64,000 bases of DNA from positions 29,440,768 through 29,504,767 of the forward strand of contig NC_064831.1 of NCBI RefSeq assembly GCF_024166365.1, in the 5' to 3' direction. A program made the translations under genes and the position numbers. The DNA comes from Elephas maximus indicus. Taxonomy: Eukaryota > Chordata > Mammalia > Proboscidea > Elephantidae. Shown here piece after piece: positions 45,933-57,904 of the stretch (within the stretch, counting starts at the first letter, position 1; every line of letters starts with the position of its first letter). The notes beneath the pieces were generated by a model that was not told the origin of the DNA, made no database searches, and worked only from the letters and a program-made list of their open reading frames with translations.

Positions 45933-46566
45933 CGTTATAGCAATTCTTGGGAAGAAATAGAAAGGAAAATAATTGAGAACATTGTTGTCTACACACACAA
46001 CCCAAGTGACAAATTAAGTGCGTTTAAAACAGTAATTTTTAAAAAAAGGTAAAGGAGGCAAGTACAGTGCCAAAGATAGCCCCAAGGCTCATTACTAAAA
46101 CATGGCCAAAAAAAAAAAAGTATCAAGTGAATGAGATCGAGTAGGAAATTAGAAAAGGGGCAAACGAAGTCTGTCAAGTATTTCCTGCTGAAAGCGTGTT
46201 ATAGAGGGTACATTAGCTTCCTGGGTCACCACAGACCAGAGCATGGCCTTCAGTATTGCAGATCCAGAAATACAACCCTGCCAGTGCATAAAGAATTGAT
46301 CAGACTCGAATTGTACACTAAAGAAATTGATAATAAGCCAAAGGGAGAGACAAAGCTGAATGACCCTGGGTTCTCATCTTCTTCCCACTTCTTGTAGCTT
46401 AAGAAGCTGGCTCAGCAAATCTGGGTTAGCTCAGAGGAATAACAGGTTGATACCAGACACTGAGACTCAAAGACTTCCCTTCCTAGTGAGACCACTTCTT
46501 CCACCAGTAACTTCCGTTACTGCATAGTCATCTAGATGCTCTCTGTCCTCCCCGCAAAGAAAAAAA
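45933..46566. other. Intergenic, nothing recognised
   Basis: Short open frames only (45989-46177 minus, 46131-46397 plus), with no family features. Confidence 0.5.
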
Positions 46567-46664
46567 GAAAACCCATTGCCACCGAGTCGATTCCAACTCA
46601 TGATGACCCATGTGCTACATAGTAGAACTGCTCCATAGGGCTTTCTTGGCTGAAATCTTTGATG
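46567..46664 (-). mobile_element. AfroSINE, 5'-truncated
   Basis: 'aaaacccattgccaccgagtcgattccaac' to 'tcttggctgaaatctttgatg'. It stops where the next SINE begins. Confidence 0.85.
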
Positions 46665-46865
46665 ATGTGTTTGTTGTTGTTGTGTCACATCAAATCTATT
46701 TTGACTCATATTGATATTGACCTTATAGGACAGAGTAGAACTGCCCCACAGAATTTCCTAGGCTGTAAATCTTTACGGAAGCGGATGGCCAGGCCTTTTG
46801 TCCCTGGCACCACTGTGTGGATTCAAATCACCAGCCTTTAGGTTAGTAGTCAAGCACCGTCCCTA
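46665..46865 (-). mobile_element. AfroSINE, long variant, in tandem with the previous one
   Basis: 'tttgttgttgttgtgtcacatcaaatc', 'ggacagagtagaactgccccacag', 'ggctgtaaatctttacggaagcggatggcc', ending 'gttagtagtcaagcaccg'. Same orientation as the adjoining copy. Confidence 0.88.
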
Positions 46866-47837
46866 TATGTTTTATACCCAGCCAGTGCTGTTATAGGGAC
46901 ATATTTTGTGTCCCTATAAAAATATAGAACAGATCTACTAAAGGTCTTCTGGAACTTATCTATACCAATTGGAAGTTGCATCACACTGTAAATCAACACA
47001 CTACTCTCTTCATCAACAAAGTCTTGCTACAAAAAACTTGCCTACTAAACTAAACACTGTGCTCAGGGACATAGATTTACATTCTGGTGCCAGCTTTCTA
47101 TATTGTCACTGACGGGCAGCAAACAACTCAAGGACTGCAGTGGTCCACAGAGTACCCTGGGAGCAGCACTGGTGTGGAGGCTTAGAGGGGTGGAGTCTCT
47201 CTCTCAGCGAACAGTGCCTCCACTCCAGCCTGTGGTTCTGCGTGGGATAATGAGAGCTTGGGGGTTCCCGCACACTCTGCTACTTGACTTCTCTGCTGGA
47301 ACTTTAGAAAATCCTATTATACCTTTATACTGCATAACACCAGTCATGAGTGTCTAAGGCCACTTCGCAAACAATGTATTGATCTAGATTGACAAACATG
47401 CATTTCTAGTGATTGGAATATATAGGTCTTCACCAGTACTTCACAACATTTTTCATATCATGGTACTAACAGAAAAATAAATGGTTGAAGGACACACAAG
47501 TAAATTTTAAGCTGCTCCTGGTGCCCAGCAGCTCCACACAGCAACCCAAATGCCTGCGAGGCCTTTGTGGTATGCTGGTGTGCCCTAGCAGACTCCATCC
47601 AGAGCACCCTTCCCTGCAGCAGGGCTGCTTGATGAGTGTAGAAGACAGCAAAAGGCATTAGATAATCTTGAGAAATAGCTCATGAGGGAACGCACTCCCC
47701 ATTCCCGTGGAGTTCAGGGAGAAACAGGATAAATCCCTGTCAGGGACATTGCACTGGGTGGGAGGATAGACTAGCTGACTTCTAAGGTCTTTTCCAAATC
47801 TAAAATTCCATGATTATTCTCTAAAATCTTAGATCTT
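46866..47837. other. Intergenic, nothing recognised
   Basis: Open frame at 47103-47357 (84 codons) and overlapping minus-strand frames have no family resemblance. Confidence 0.5.
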
Positions 47838-47990
47838 TTCACCCACCAGCTACTCCTCAGAAGAAAAGATACGGTAATCCGCTCCCGTAAAGATTTACAG
47901 CCTAGGATATCCTATGAGGCAGTTCTACTCTATCCTATAAGGTCGTTATGAATCCAAATAGACTCAACAGCCCACAACAACAACAACCAC
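47838..47990 (+). mobile_element. AfroSINE, 5'-truncated
   Basis: Starts at 'ttcacccaccagctactcctcag', ends 'ataaggtcgttatgaatccaaatagactcaacagcc' with a terminal (CAA)n. Confidence 0.85.
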
Positions 47991-48663
47991 ATCATCAAAT
48001 ATACTTTGAGGTCTTGTATCTGGAAATAAAAACTAAAATAAAAGTGCATTTAAAGACTTTCACTTGACTTTGTCCCTTTCTTCCTTTGCCTCCTAAATTT
48101 CTCAAAAGCAGGACTTATGTCCCTGTGAAAATATAGAACAGCAATCATGGTGGCTGCCATCCTCTCATTCCCACTTTTTGGAGATGAGTATTTGAACTAG
48201 GCCTTGAAGGACAGATAAGAGCTTACCAAACGGGGGAAAAAGGACTAGGGTCCAGGTGAGAGGAGGGAGGGTGATGCCCCCTCGTCTCCACTATCAGGGT
48301 CACTGAGAGGTAAGACAGTCTTTAAGCAGCTTCAGTTACCAACAGAAAAAAATATTCCAGAATCTTCTACCAGGCTCAAGAGTATGCAGATCTATCTACT
48401 CTTGCTGGTTGTAAAGTCAATTAGTTTAGGAAGCTGTGATCTGCATTAGGTTATTAGCAAGTCTAACCAATTCTGTGGAGAGTAAAGAATAGTAAGAATA
48501 ATGGCTATGTCTATTCCAACATTTTTATTTTGGTCAAGAAATTCTATTTTTCTATCCCACCAAATCATTTTACTAAAGCTGCTGCTGAGAGAATCCATTA
48601 ACTGATAAAGGCAATGCTGCTCTTCTATCCAAGTCCATCCTTTGGTAAATGTGTTAATAACTA
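47991..48663. other. Intergenic, nothing recognised
   Basis: No gene or named repeat seen. Confidence 0.5.
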
Positions 48664-49083
48664 GTAGTTGTTGTGGTGGTTAGTTGCTGCTGAGTTGGCT
48701 CCAACTCATGGCATCCCCATGTATAGCAGAACGAAACGTTGCCTGGTCCTGTCCCATCTTCATGATGGTATGTTTGAGTCCATTGTTGTGGCCATTGTGT
48801 TAATCCATCTCATTGAGAGTTTCTCATGCCTCCACTGGCCCTCTACTTTACCAAACATGGTATCCTTTTTCACTGATCAGTCCCTCCTGATGCTGTGTCC
48901 AAAGGGTTTTCATTGGTTAATTTTCAGAAGTAGGTCACCAGGCCTTTCTTGCTAAATTGTCTTAGTCTGAAAGCTCCACTGAAATTTGTCCACCATGGGT
49001 AGCCTTGCTGGTATTTGAAATACCAGTGGCAGAGTTTCTGGCATCATAACAACACACAAGCCACTATAGTATGACAGACAGGC
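48664..49083 (-). mobile_element. RTE 3' end joined to tRNA-Gly-type SINE sequence
   Basis: The left part (48664 to about 48900) matches the RTE 3' region seen at 18760-18960 and 57950-58140: 'ccattgttgtggccattgtgttaatcc', 'ccctctactttaccaaacatgg'. Without a break it continues as the composite-SINE middle block: 'aagggttttcattggttaattttcagaagtagg', 'cttagtctgaaagctccactgaaa'. The end is decayed. Either a chimeric element or a SINE subfamily with a long RTE-derived tail. Confidence 0.7.
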
Positions 49084-50229
49084 AGCGGTAATGAGCAGTA
49101 TATTCCCTAAAATGTGAATGGCACTTTGATTAAGAGTTAATAATAATAACTGAAAGTTTTAATTGCATAATAAAATAACACCCTCAATCATGTTAGTCTT
49201 CCAAGAGAGTAGGGAACCAACTGGTGGGCCTGATTGTGGGGGCTAATGGGCAGCTTCAGGTGCCCAAAGAGATTTAAATGTCTTTGTGCTGAGAACAATA
49301 CACTATATAAACGTTATCTTCAAAACACTGGTCACATTGCACTAGTGAATTTTACTCAGTTGCTCCCTTTTGCTGTTTGAATCATTTTTCTATGAGCACT
49401 ATTTGTCTACTGCTTCTGACAGAGAAGGTCAAGGCCTGGGGTGGAGGGCCAGACCCCAGATGTTGTGGCTGGCTCTGTCAGAACCAAATTCACTCTTTCC
49501 ACTTGGATTGTCCCTCACACCACAGCACGTGATTGGAAAGAGGATGGCACCATTCCAGGAAAGGTCTCTGTTTTGTTTTCCTTAAGTATATTTTATGTTC
49601 AGCCCTCAATGTAGAGTAGTGACAAATTACATTGTTATACACTTGCTGTACGCAAAGCACGCCACTCAGCCTTGGGTCTATGGAGATACAAAAAATATAT
49701 ACTCCTGCCATCACCAGACTTAGGTCTAGATGGGCTGACAAAACATGTTTCTAATTAGTGATGGTTACCCTAAGGAGATTACTAGAGAAGATTAATTACA
49801 AGGGTTTTCCTCAGAGTGCCAAAACTGTTCCCCTCAGTTAATATTTCAACTACTTGTCATCTATTTGGTAACATGATTTTGACTTGAAATTAAAGTTCCA
49901 ACAATGGTAACAACATTTTTTAAAGAATTGGGTCTATTTCTAAGTTAGTGAGCCTGATTTTCTGTAGAATGTGCAGCAAAGTAGAAGTCAGGTTTCTTTT
50001 CCTCTTCCCGGGGTGATGGTGTGGTCACTCCTGGTCCAGTTCTTAATAGAGCTGAGTGTCACTGCAGTTCTGCTAGTGGTTTGGGCCTATTTGTGACCTG
50101 GGAAAATTCCTCAACACTTCATTAGATCCACATGGTAAGTTCCCAGAGGAAGCCTCTGTGGGTGGACTGGGCCAGCACGATATTCTATTGACTACCTCGT
50201 AGACTAAAAGTAGTAAGTAGTGTGTACAC
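49084..50229. other. Intergenic, nothing recognised
   Basis: No gene; frames at 49370-49585 and 49490-49741 overlap in opposite strands without features. Confidence 0.5.
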
Positions 50230-50425
50230 AAAACACTTACCATGTACTTCTTCCAAGTGCTTTACCCATTTAACTCTTGCTACATGCTATTATTATCCCA
50301 TTTTACTGACAAAGAAACTGAGGCACAGAGAGTTTAGGTAAGTTGCACAGGCTCTCACAGCTAGAACATAGCAAAGCCAGATTTAAACTCAGTCTGAGTT
50401 CTTATCAGCCTGTTTCAGAGGCTGA
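50230..50425 (-). mobile_element. MIR SINE
   Basis: 'caagtgctttacccatttaac', 'tattattatcccattttactgacaaagaaactgaggcacagagag', 'ctcacagctagaacatagcaaagccag': a good minus-strand MIR. Confidence 0.88.
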
Positions 50426-51070
50426 TATCCCCTAGTACCAAATACGTATCTCAAAATAAACCACAAGATTTTCTTTCTTTGGTTACAACCCTGCTGAAGA
50501 AAAGAATCTAAGAAAACATCTGCAATTCTCATTTTACCATTTCTGACAAATAAACCCTACCCTGGGGAGTCTCAAAGCATGTTCTTCCTCTCTTTGGCAT
50601 TTCGTGTCTCATGGAAAATAAGAGCATCAAAATAGCTCGAAGGGCTACTTTATCGTCCTTCTCTCAGTCTACGGTCTTTATCTAATTTCCTGGCAATTTA
50701 CATTTCATTGAACATATTTTCATAGCTGGATCACCCCAAAATGCAAAAAAAAAAAAAAAGCTAATCCATGAAGACCCGTGATGCATGTTACATAAAATCA
50801 GAAGTACGTATTCCTAGCTGTACTCCAACATGTTTCAGTTTTCTCAAGGATTGTACTTTATTAAAAGAAATTAATTCAGAAAGTAATTTTCTTTCTTAAA
50901 AAAAAAAAAAGTTTTACTCTCCCAGGTTGCATTTCTGTAAACACTCTCTTTCTCAGCTACATAACATAGACAGATTTTTAAGCCTTACTTCCTTTGCTTT
51001 GTCCTCTCAGGAATGCAATCATTTCCTATAGGAGTTCATTGAAGTTGCCAATGATAAATATAGAACAACT
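50426..51070. other. Intergenic, nothing recognised
   Basis: A-runs near 50745 and 50899; no gene or named repeat. Confidence 0.5.
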
Positions 51071-51743
51071 TTTTTTTTTTAATTTATTGTGCTTTGAGTG
51101 AAAGTTTACAAATCAAGTCAGTCTCTCATACAAAAACTTATACACACCTCACTGTGTACTCCTAGCTACTCTCCCCCTAATGAGACAGCACACTCCTCCT
51201 CTCCACCCTGTGTTCCCCGTGTCCATTCAACCAGCTCCTGTCCCCCTCTGCCTTCTCATCTCACCTCCAGACAGGAGCTGCCCACATATTCTCACGTGCC
51301 TACTTAAGCCAAGAAGCAAACTCCTCACCAGTATCATTTTCTGTCTTATAGTACAGTCCAGTGCCTGTCTGAAGAGGTGGCTTTGGGATGGTTCCAGTCC
51401 TGGTCTAACAGAAGGTCTGGGGACCATGACCTTGGGGGTCCCTCCAGTCTCGGTCTAACCATTAAGTCTAGTCTTTTTACAAGAATTTGAGATCTGCATC
51501 CCACTGTTTTCCTGCTCCATCAGGGATTCTCTGTTGTGTTCCCTGTCAGGGCAGTCATCCGTGGAAGCCGGGCACCGTCTAGTTCTTCTGGTCTCAGGCT
51601 GATGAAGTCTCTGGTTTATGTGGCCCTTTCTGTCTCATATTTACCTTGTGTCTTTGGTGTTCTTTATTCTCCTTTGCTCCAGGTGGGTTGAGACCAATTG
51701 ATGCATCAAAGATAGCTGATTGCTAGCATTTAAGACCCCAGAC
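51071..51743 (-). mobile_element. L1 LINE 3'UTR, 5'-truncated
   Basis: Collinear with the 3'UTR of the full-length element at 24009-24690: poly-T, 'gtgaaagtttacaaatcaagtcagtctctca', 'cagggattctctgttgtgttccctg', ending 'tgctagcatttaagaccccaga'. About 670 bp long, minus orientation. Confidence 0.9.
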
Positions 51744-51872
51744 TTAGCTGTAATCTTTACAGAAGCAGATTACTAGGCCTTTCTTCCATGGTGTGGCTGG
51801 GTGGGTTTGAATCACCAAACAAACCTTCAAGTTACTAGATGGGCACAAACCACTTGTACCACTCAGGGACCT
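51744..51872 (-). mobile_element. AfroSINE 5' part
   Basis: 'gctgtaatctttacagaagcag', 'ggcctttcttccatggtg', ending 'ttgtaccactcaggga'. The 3' tail is absent at the L1 junction. Confidence 0.7.
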
Positions 51873-51972
51873 GTTTCAAAAGGTCACAGCTATTGAAAAT
51901 CCTATGTAGCGCAGTTCTACTCTGAAACACGTAGGGCTGCCAAGAGCCAAAATCGACTGAACAGCAACTGGT
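51873..51972 (+). mobile_element. AfroSINE 3' part, diverged
   Basis: 'gtcacagctattgaaaatcctatg', 'gcagttctactctgaaacacg', 'gccaaaatcgactgaacagcaactgg'. Opposite orientation to its left neighbour. Confidence 0.75.
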
Positions 51973-52014
51973 ATAGTTACATAGAATAGGAAAGGTTATT
52001 TTTTTATAGTGATA

Positions 52015-52070
52015 TAATAGGGTCGCTATGAGCCAGAACCGACTCAACAGCACCTAACAACAACATAGTG
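52015..52070 (+). mobile_element. AfroSINE tail fragment
   Basis: 'tagggtcgctatgagccagaaccgactcaacagcacctaac' is the AfroSINE 3' end only, followed by (CAA)n. Confidence 0.8.
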
Positions 52071-52767
52071 ACAAGGTGACATTCCCTGAAATCATTCCAG
52101 TGAGCACCTACCCAAGTCTCGTCTCTCAAATACTATGAAATACCCTAAATGTCCTTTCATGGCAAATCCAAAGTGAAAGAAATCTGGTTTTGAGAATGCG
52201 TACAAGCAAGATTATCCCCTCTCCCTTCTCCCCTCACCACACCCATGTTCCCTGTATAGAATAATAACTAGCATAACATTTCTATGGATATATAAAGCAT
52301 GCATCTTCTCAAGGGTTTTCACTTAGTCTAACTGGAACATTGACTCTGGGGAATAGCTTGACTGGACAGACAAGGAGCTGGGTAATTTAGAAAACCTAGT
52401 CACCATTCCTCTGATTGTTCTGTGTTCTCTGGAAGCATGACCTGAGAAGGAGAAAGCAGAGGAGGAGCTAAGAATCCCCCTCGCAAAGCTCCTTTCCAAG
52501 GATTCCCTAGAAACGTTTGAAATTGAATAAAAAGGCAACCACTCTTCTCCCTGCTCTCATACAAGCCAAGTGCACTTGCAGACTCCTGAGAAAGCATTGA
52601 TCCTTGTAACAGACATAAGACACTCTATAGTGGCAATTGTTTTCTCTTGGGAAAGTGTTTAACCAGAGTCCTTTTACCAGAGTCCTACCGTGTGTATGCC
52701 AGAAAAGATAACCAGACACCCAAAAATAACTGGTACTGCCATCTTCATTTTGCAGATGTACCTCCTG
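52071..52767. other. Intergenic, nothing recognised
   Basis: Overlapping minus-strand frames at 52323-52719 have no family features. Confidence 0.5.
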
Positions 52768-53160
52768 TTGTTGCTGTTGTTGTTAACTGCCATTGAGTCA
52801 GCCCCCAAATCATGGCCTTCCCATGCACAATGGAACCCCATGCAAAACAGAACAAAAAGCTGCTCAGTTCTGCACCATCCTAATTGGTTGTAGGCCCAAC
52901 CAGTTCTACACTATCACCTGATCAGTTGCAGACCAGACGGTTATGGTCCATAGGGTTTTCACTGGCTGATTTTTAGATCAGCAGGCCTTTCTTCCTAGTC
53001 CATTTTAGTTTGGAAGCTCCACTGAAACCTGTCCATTCAGCATCATTGCAACATGCAGACCTCCACTGACAGACAGGTGGTGACTGCACGTGAAGTGCAC
53101 TGGCCAGAGATCGAACCTGGGTCTACAGCATGGAAAACAAGAATTCTACCACTGCGACCC
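52768..53160 (-). mobile_element. tRNA-Gly-headed composite SINE, full length
   Basis: The most complete member in the window. Tail 'gttgttgttaactgccattgagtcagcccc', middle 'gtccatagggttttcactggctgattttt' and 'gaagctccactgaaacctgtcc'. The tRNA-derived head follows at 53095-53155: 'gcactggccagagatcgaacctggg...agaattctaccactg', the reverse complement of a tRNA-Gly with B-box-like 'ggttcgatctc'. A short duplication of its outer end lies at 53520-53556. Confidence 0.88.
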
Positions 53161-53515
53161 TGACAAATGGAACATAATGAAAGCGATGCCCCATGATTTC
53201 TGAGGACAAGGTCATGAAAGGCAAATTGGCTTCTGCCTAACTCTCTCTCTCTCTCTCTCTCCACCACCATATTGTAAGGAGGCCCAGACCACAAGGAGAG
53301 ACCATATGTAGGTGTTCCAGCTAATAGTCCCAGATCAGGTCCCAGACTACAGCCAGCACAAACTGCCAAAGGAGGCCTTTGGATGGGTCTAGCCCCCAGC
53401 CTACAAGCTACCCCAGCTGACACCAAGTGGGGCAGAGACAGTCATCCCTGCCAAGCCCTGCTCAGACCACAGATTTATGAGAAAAATAAATCTTGGGCTT
53501 CTTTTAAGCTACAAA
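53160..53515 (+). mobile_element. MLT1-like MaLR LTR fragment
   Basis: 'gatgccccatgatttctgagg...aaggtcatgaaaggc...ttggcttctgcctaactctct', followed by 'ccatattgtaaggaggcc' and 'agatttatgagaaaaataaatc', is the layout of MLT1 LTRs, with the polypyrimidine stretch 53240-53262 and the AATAAA near the end. No clear terminal TG/CA or target duplication. Confidence 0.65.
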
Positions 53516-55562
53516 CAAAAGAAAAGGAATTCTACCACCGAACCACCACTGCCCCCTCATGAAGATCCCAGACAACCTAATAAACGGTAGGTTCCCTCCT
53601 AGCCTGTGATCTGTTCATCAAAACTGGACTACCGCTTGGTTCATGTAAAGAAAAATCCTATCACCCAAGAGTCAAAAGGACATTGGCAATGAAGGCAATT
53701 TGAGTCCTAATGCAATACAGCCACCAAATTAGGAAAACGCAGGCTTGGCATACTGGAAATTGGCATCCAATGAAGGAGAGAAACTGCCCAAGATAAGGAA
53801 GGTCAATGTATGCAGCTGAACTGTGAAAGATAATAAATCTGAGAAATATGGAATTGTGGAGAGGTAACTCTTCTAGACTTCTCATGGGAATTATTGCAAA
53901 CCGGTAACACTTGAGGAACTTCTTCCCTGTATGCTACCTTTTTCTCTACCTTCAGTTATCCAGACTATTAGGAGGACTGTTTACAAAATGAGTGGTAAGT
54001 GAAGTGTATGGGTTGTAAACAGTTGGGGCAAGTAAAAAATTTAAACTTAATTATGCCAAACAGAAGGGCATTAAAAAAATTTTTTTCCAATATTTATTCC
54101 AGGGAAGAAATGGATAATAGATAATAGAAAAATCTCAGATAATCTTGCTTATCCTGGAGCCCTAAGCCAGACAGACATGGACATGGAGAAAGGTTTCTGA
54201 AATATTATAAATAAAAATAAATTAACTGTACTCATAAATGCACTCTTTCTTCTTTATTTTCTTCCAGGCAGAACTGCCTATGAATTTCTCTAATTAATTA
54301 AAATTTCAAAGGAACTAAGAGGAAACAGCAAAGCTTTGGATGATATGCACAAGATGATCACTGACACTTCGCAGACCGGCCGACAAACAAGAAACCGAAT
54401 TTAACATTTAGAAAAGTTATTAAAGTTAAATCTATGTATTATTTCACTCCTCCATTGTACCGTTGGAGGGTTACAAACTGTTGAGAAATATTGGGCTTGA
54501 AAAATGAAAGTTGGTTAACAGTTGGAGCCAATGAGTTCTACATATGCTGGATATTATAATTTGAAATGCCAGGTTATACTATTAGCCCTAAACCCATCAA
54601 AAAAACATTTTTTTCTAATGTATTGATTGTTGTGGATTAATTAAATGTTGTTGTGGATACCTGTGACCTACTGAAACTGAGTATGTCCTAATAGAATGAG
54701 TCACCTTAATGAATCTGAGAGATGACAGTCTGAACAACATAAAAACTACCATTATAGAAAAAGACTCAAAAAAGCAGACAACCATACACAGAGTATAGAA
54801 GGATGTCCCTAAAAGGCAGTTCAGTCAGTAAGAATGACAACGGGCTTTTTATTCTGGGGTTTGTCTCTGGAAAGATCGTACATGTGTGCAGGAACTCAGA
54901 TTCCATCTGTTACTTTACAGCCAACAGACTTTATTGTATTGACTTTGTGTGCTTATCTGATGGCAATAAATTCCCACCAGAGTGAAACACCAGCTTAGCC
55001 AGTGACCCCTGCTGTTCAAACCAGACAATGGAGCAGGGCTTTCTTCTCTGAGACATTCTCTGTGGTTCTCTGGACCGACTTCTATGAACGCCCTTGGGTT
55101 TTTGCTGTTTCCATTCAGGATTTCCTAATGTGAGCAATTAGGAGACGCTTCATTTCAAGAGTCTCATCAGCACTTGCAACACATGAGTGAGCAATAAACT
55201 GCTGGGACCCCAGAAAAGAGACAGGGAAAGCTGGGAAGGAATGGGCAGAGGAGAGGAAAGGAAAGGAAGAATGTGGGCAGAGCTCCTTTTATGTAAGAGG
55301 TGTTTAGTAAATCCTGATTTAATTAAGAGTACAAAATGGACTAGGTGTATACAGTGGACCTGAATCTCAAAATTTTGAGACTGAAGACCAAGGAATTATT
55401 ATTAAATCCAACAAATGCTATAAATGAAAGGCTGCTGGGGACGATATGTGCATTAAACAGAAATGGAATTTCTTTCCTGGAAGTCCATGTAGCTAATCTG
55501 CCCCCAGGTTTTTTCTAAACAGAAACAGCCCAGGGATTAAGTAGGACATGCCCAGTCCCACT
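53516..55562. other. Intergenic, mostly unassigned
   Basis: Starts with a second copy of the tRNA-Gly-like SINE edge ('aattctaccaccgaaccacc', 53528-53547). Beyond that ~2 kb is without repeats I can name. Frames at 53661-53885 and 54803-54985 show no features. Confidence 0.45.
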
Positions 55563-55730
55563 CAAAACAAACAAACCCGTAGGATCCAGTCGACCCTGAC
55601 CCATAGTGAGTCTACAAGACAGAGTAGAACTGTCCCATACGGCTTCCATGGAGCAGCTGGAGGATCTGAACGTCCAACCTTTTGGTTAGCAGCCAAGCTG
55701 TTTAACCACTACGTGCCACAAAGGTTCCCC
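55563..55730 (-). mobile_element. AfroSINE, full length, diverged
   Basis: 'aaacaaacaaacccgtaggatcc...agtcgaccctgacccatag', 'gacagagtagaactgtccc', ending 'gtttaaccactacgtgccac'. Confidence 0.88.
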
Positions 55731-56039
55731 AGTTCCACCACTACTCCTAAAATTTCTAGAGCCACTGTCTCATGAAGGAAAATTAACAACAACAAAAAAA
55801 AAAACCCGAGAACTGGTCTCTCCAAGGCCCCAACCACACAGACAGCCTGCCTCTATTTGTCGCTGGGAGATGCACACTATAAAGCAGCTTTTCCCAGCCC
55901 ATCCCAAGTCAGGTGTTAAACATTAGTGTGACTGGTGAAGAGCAAGAAAATGTTCTGTTGCAATAGTTGATTATCACTGTATTTGTAAGTATAATTGTTT
56001 GTGCCATTTTGCATGAACAGTTCTTTAGTCGTTCCCACC

Positions 56040-57220
56040 ATTGCCTTCGCGCCTTTTTCAGTGAGTAACTTCGTGGTGCTCGGGCAAAGAGGCCTCGGGA
56101 CCGTGGCTCAGGACCGTGGCGGGTTCACACTGGCTTTGGACCGAAGTGCCCTGGTTCTCGGGCAGTGCCACCAGCCAGAGCGCTCAGACGCACCCGGCAG
56201 TAACAGCTCTCCCCTGGGCCGGTTCTTTCGCGGGTAGGTGCCCTACAGATAGGGTCCCGAAATAGCTCCTGCTTCGCCCCCAGGGAATTGTCGCCTCACG
56301 GCCTGCTCCAGGTCTCTGGAAAAGTCTTCACCTCCGCCCTCTCGGGGACACCGACTGTGGCCGCTAGTCCCGCACCCTTCCTCCTCCAGCTCGCCCCTCC
56401 CGACGGAAAGGGGGCGCTGAGCCTCGCGTGGGATTAGACCCGGGCGGGAGAGCTGAAGGCGGGCAGGGCCTGGCCTCCCTCCCCGCCGCCGTCCCAACGA
56501 GTCAGAGCCTCCCTGGACCCTGCTTTTGCATTTCTAGTTCGACCTGGAGCCTCCAGACCTTTGAAATCTCAAATAAGGAGACAAGCGCAAGGGCGCGGGT
56601 TAGGGGATGGCGAACTGGTCGCCCTCAGTCTTGACTGTTCCTAAAATGAGAAGCAAAGGCTCTCCCGTAGCAGGCCCGGATCTTGTGATCTCGTTAGAGA
56701 AATCCGCGTCTGAACCCTTGGGGCCCTGGGGGTCAGACTGAGAAAGAGCTGTTGGGGAGCGGTCGCAGCCTGGCCTCCCCACTCGCCCGCCGCGGTGCTT
56801 CGGCCGAGCGGCAGTCCGCGTCCTGCGACCTCGCCGTGGGCGGAGGTGGAGGGAGGACCAAGGGCGCATCAATGCGGTAACGCCCCCCCGCCCCGAAAAA
56901 AAAGAAAGTCATCCTCCAGCCCAACATCTACAAAGGTGAAGGATCGCAGAGCCTTAACAACGAAAAGGAAACTTGACTTGCAACCCTAGAGGGATAATTT
57001 CTGTTCTGGGAAATGGCGCCCCCAGATGGTTACCGCGAATGCCATGGAAAGCAGCCCCACAGGGAGGGGAAACGCTCAGGTCCATGGTCCCAAAGAGGAG
57101 GCGGCGTCGCCAGCATTTTGGCTGGACAGACTGCCTGTGCATGGGTGAGAGTCAAGCGACATCGCTGTTGGAGCTACTCAGCAGATCAAGATCGGTCCCC
57201 AAATCCAGCCCTGGGCTGTA
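56040..57220. promoter_or_regulatory. CpG-rich block (candidate CpG island), distal to SFRP2
   Basis: GC-rich, repeat-free DNA with frequent CpG (about five per 60 bp at 56101-56160 and more at 56760-56880) in an otherwise CpG-poor window. Contains GC boxes such as 'gggcgggag' (near 56443) and a weak CTCF-like motif (57016-57029). Overlapping open frames on both strands are GC artefacts. Could be a distal promoter, a non-coding RNA start or an enhancer; the sequence alone cannot tell. Confidence 0.6.
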
Positions 57221-57249
57221 AATTCGCTGACTCTAGCCACATGTAACAC

Positions 57250-57375
57250 CGGCAGTTGTACCGCTTACTGTGTGACCTTATTCAAGTTACTTGCCCCTTA
57301 GTGCCTCAGTTTACTCGTAATTACTTGTTTGAAAAAATGATAATAATAGCATCCACCTGCCGGCTGGCAGTGAAG
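57250..57375 (+). mobile_element. MIR SINE
   Basis: 'gtaccgcttactgtgtgaccttattcaag...tgcctcagtttac' and 'gataataatagcatccacctg': MIR core, plus orientation. Confidence 0.82.
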
Positions 57376-57820
57376 ATTTTCATAAGACAGCATGCCCAAG
57401 GTACCAAGGTACGGGGTGGCCCTCAGTTTCTGTTAGCATAGCCTTTTAGCGTCGGCGCGCCCTTCTCCGAGTTTCTCCAGGCCACTGCGGGTCTGCCCTA
57501 CATAAATGCATTAATCCCAGCGTTGCTGTTAAAGACTTAAAGCCTCTACTTAATAGCGAGCTTTGAAACCCCAAGCTTTCCAATCTAAAAAAAGGACATT
57601 CATCGTTCTCTCCCTTCTTGCTTTCACTCCCTCTCAGAAATAAGAGCTCAGATACCATATTTTTGTTCTTCAAGGATAGTAGTGAAGGCTCGTCCTCCTC
57701 CCTCCCTCTCCCCTTGCTGAAGCAGTGAGGACACAGGGGTTGGGAGACTACACAGGGCTTCCAACAGGTTCCTTCCTGTTAGAACCCCTGCTGAGAATTT
57801 GTGTTTCTAACAAGTTCTTA
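57376..57820. other. Intergenic, nothing recognised
   Basis: No gene or named repeat. Confidence 0.5.
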
Positions 57821-57862
57821 AAAACCAAAAACAAAACCCATTGCTATGAAGTGGATACTGCC
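57821..57862 (-). mobile_element. AfroSINE tail fragment
   Basis: 'aaaaccaaaaacaaaacccattgctatgaagtgg' is the reverse complement of the AfroSINE terminus. The element stops within ~40 bp. Confidence 0.65.
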
Positions 57863-57904
57863 CTTAGGGGATGCTAATGCTGCTAGTTAGGGACAAATTA
57901 TACA

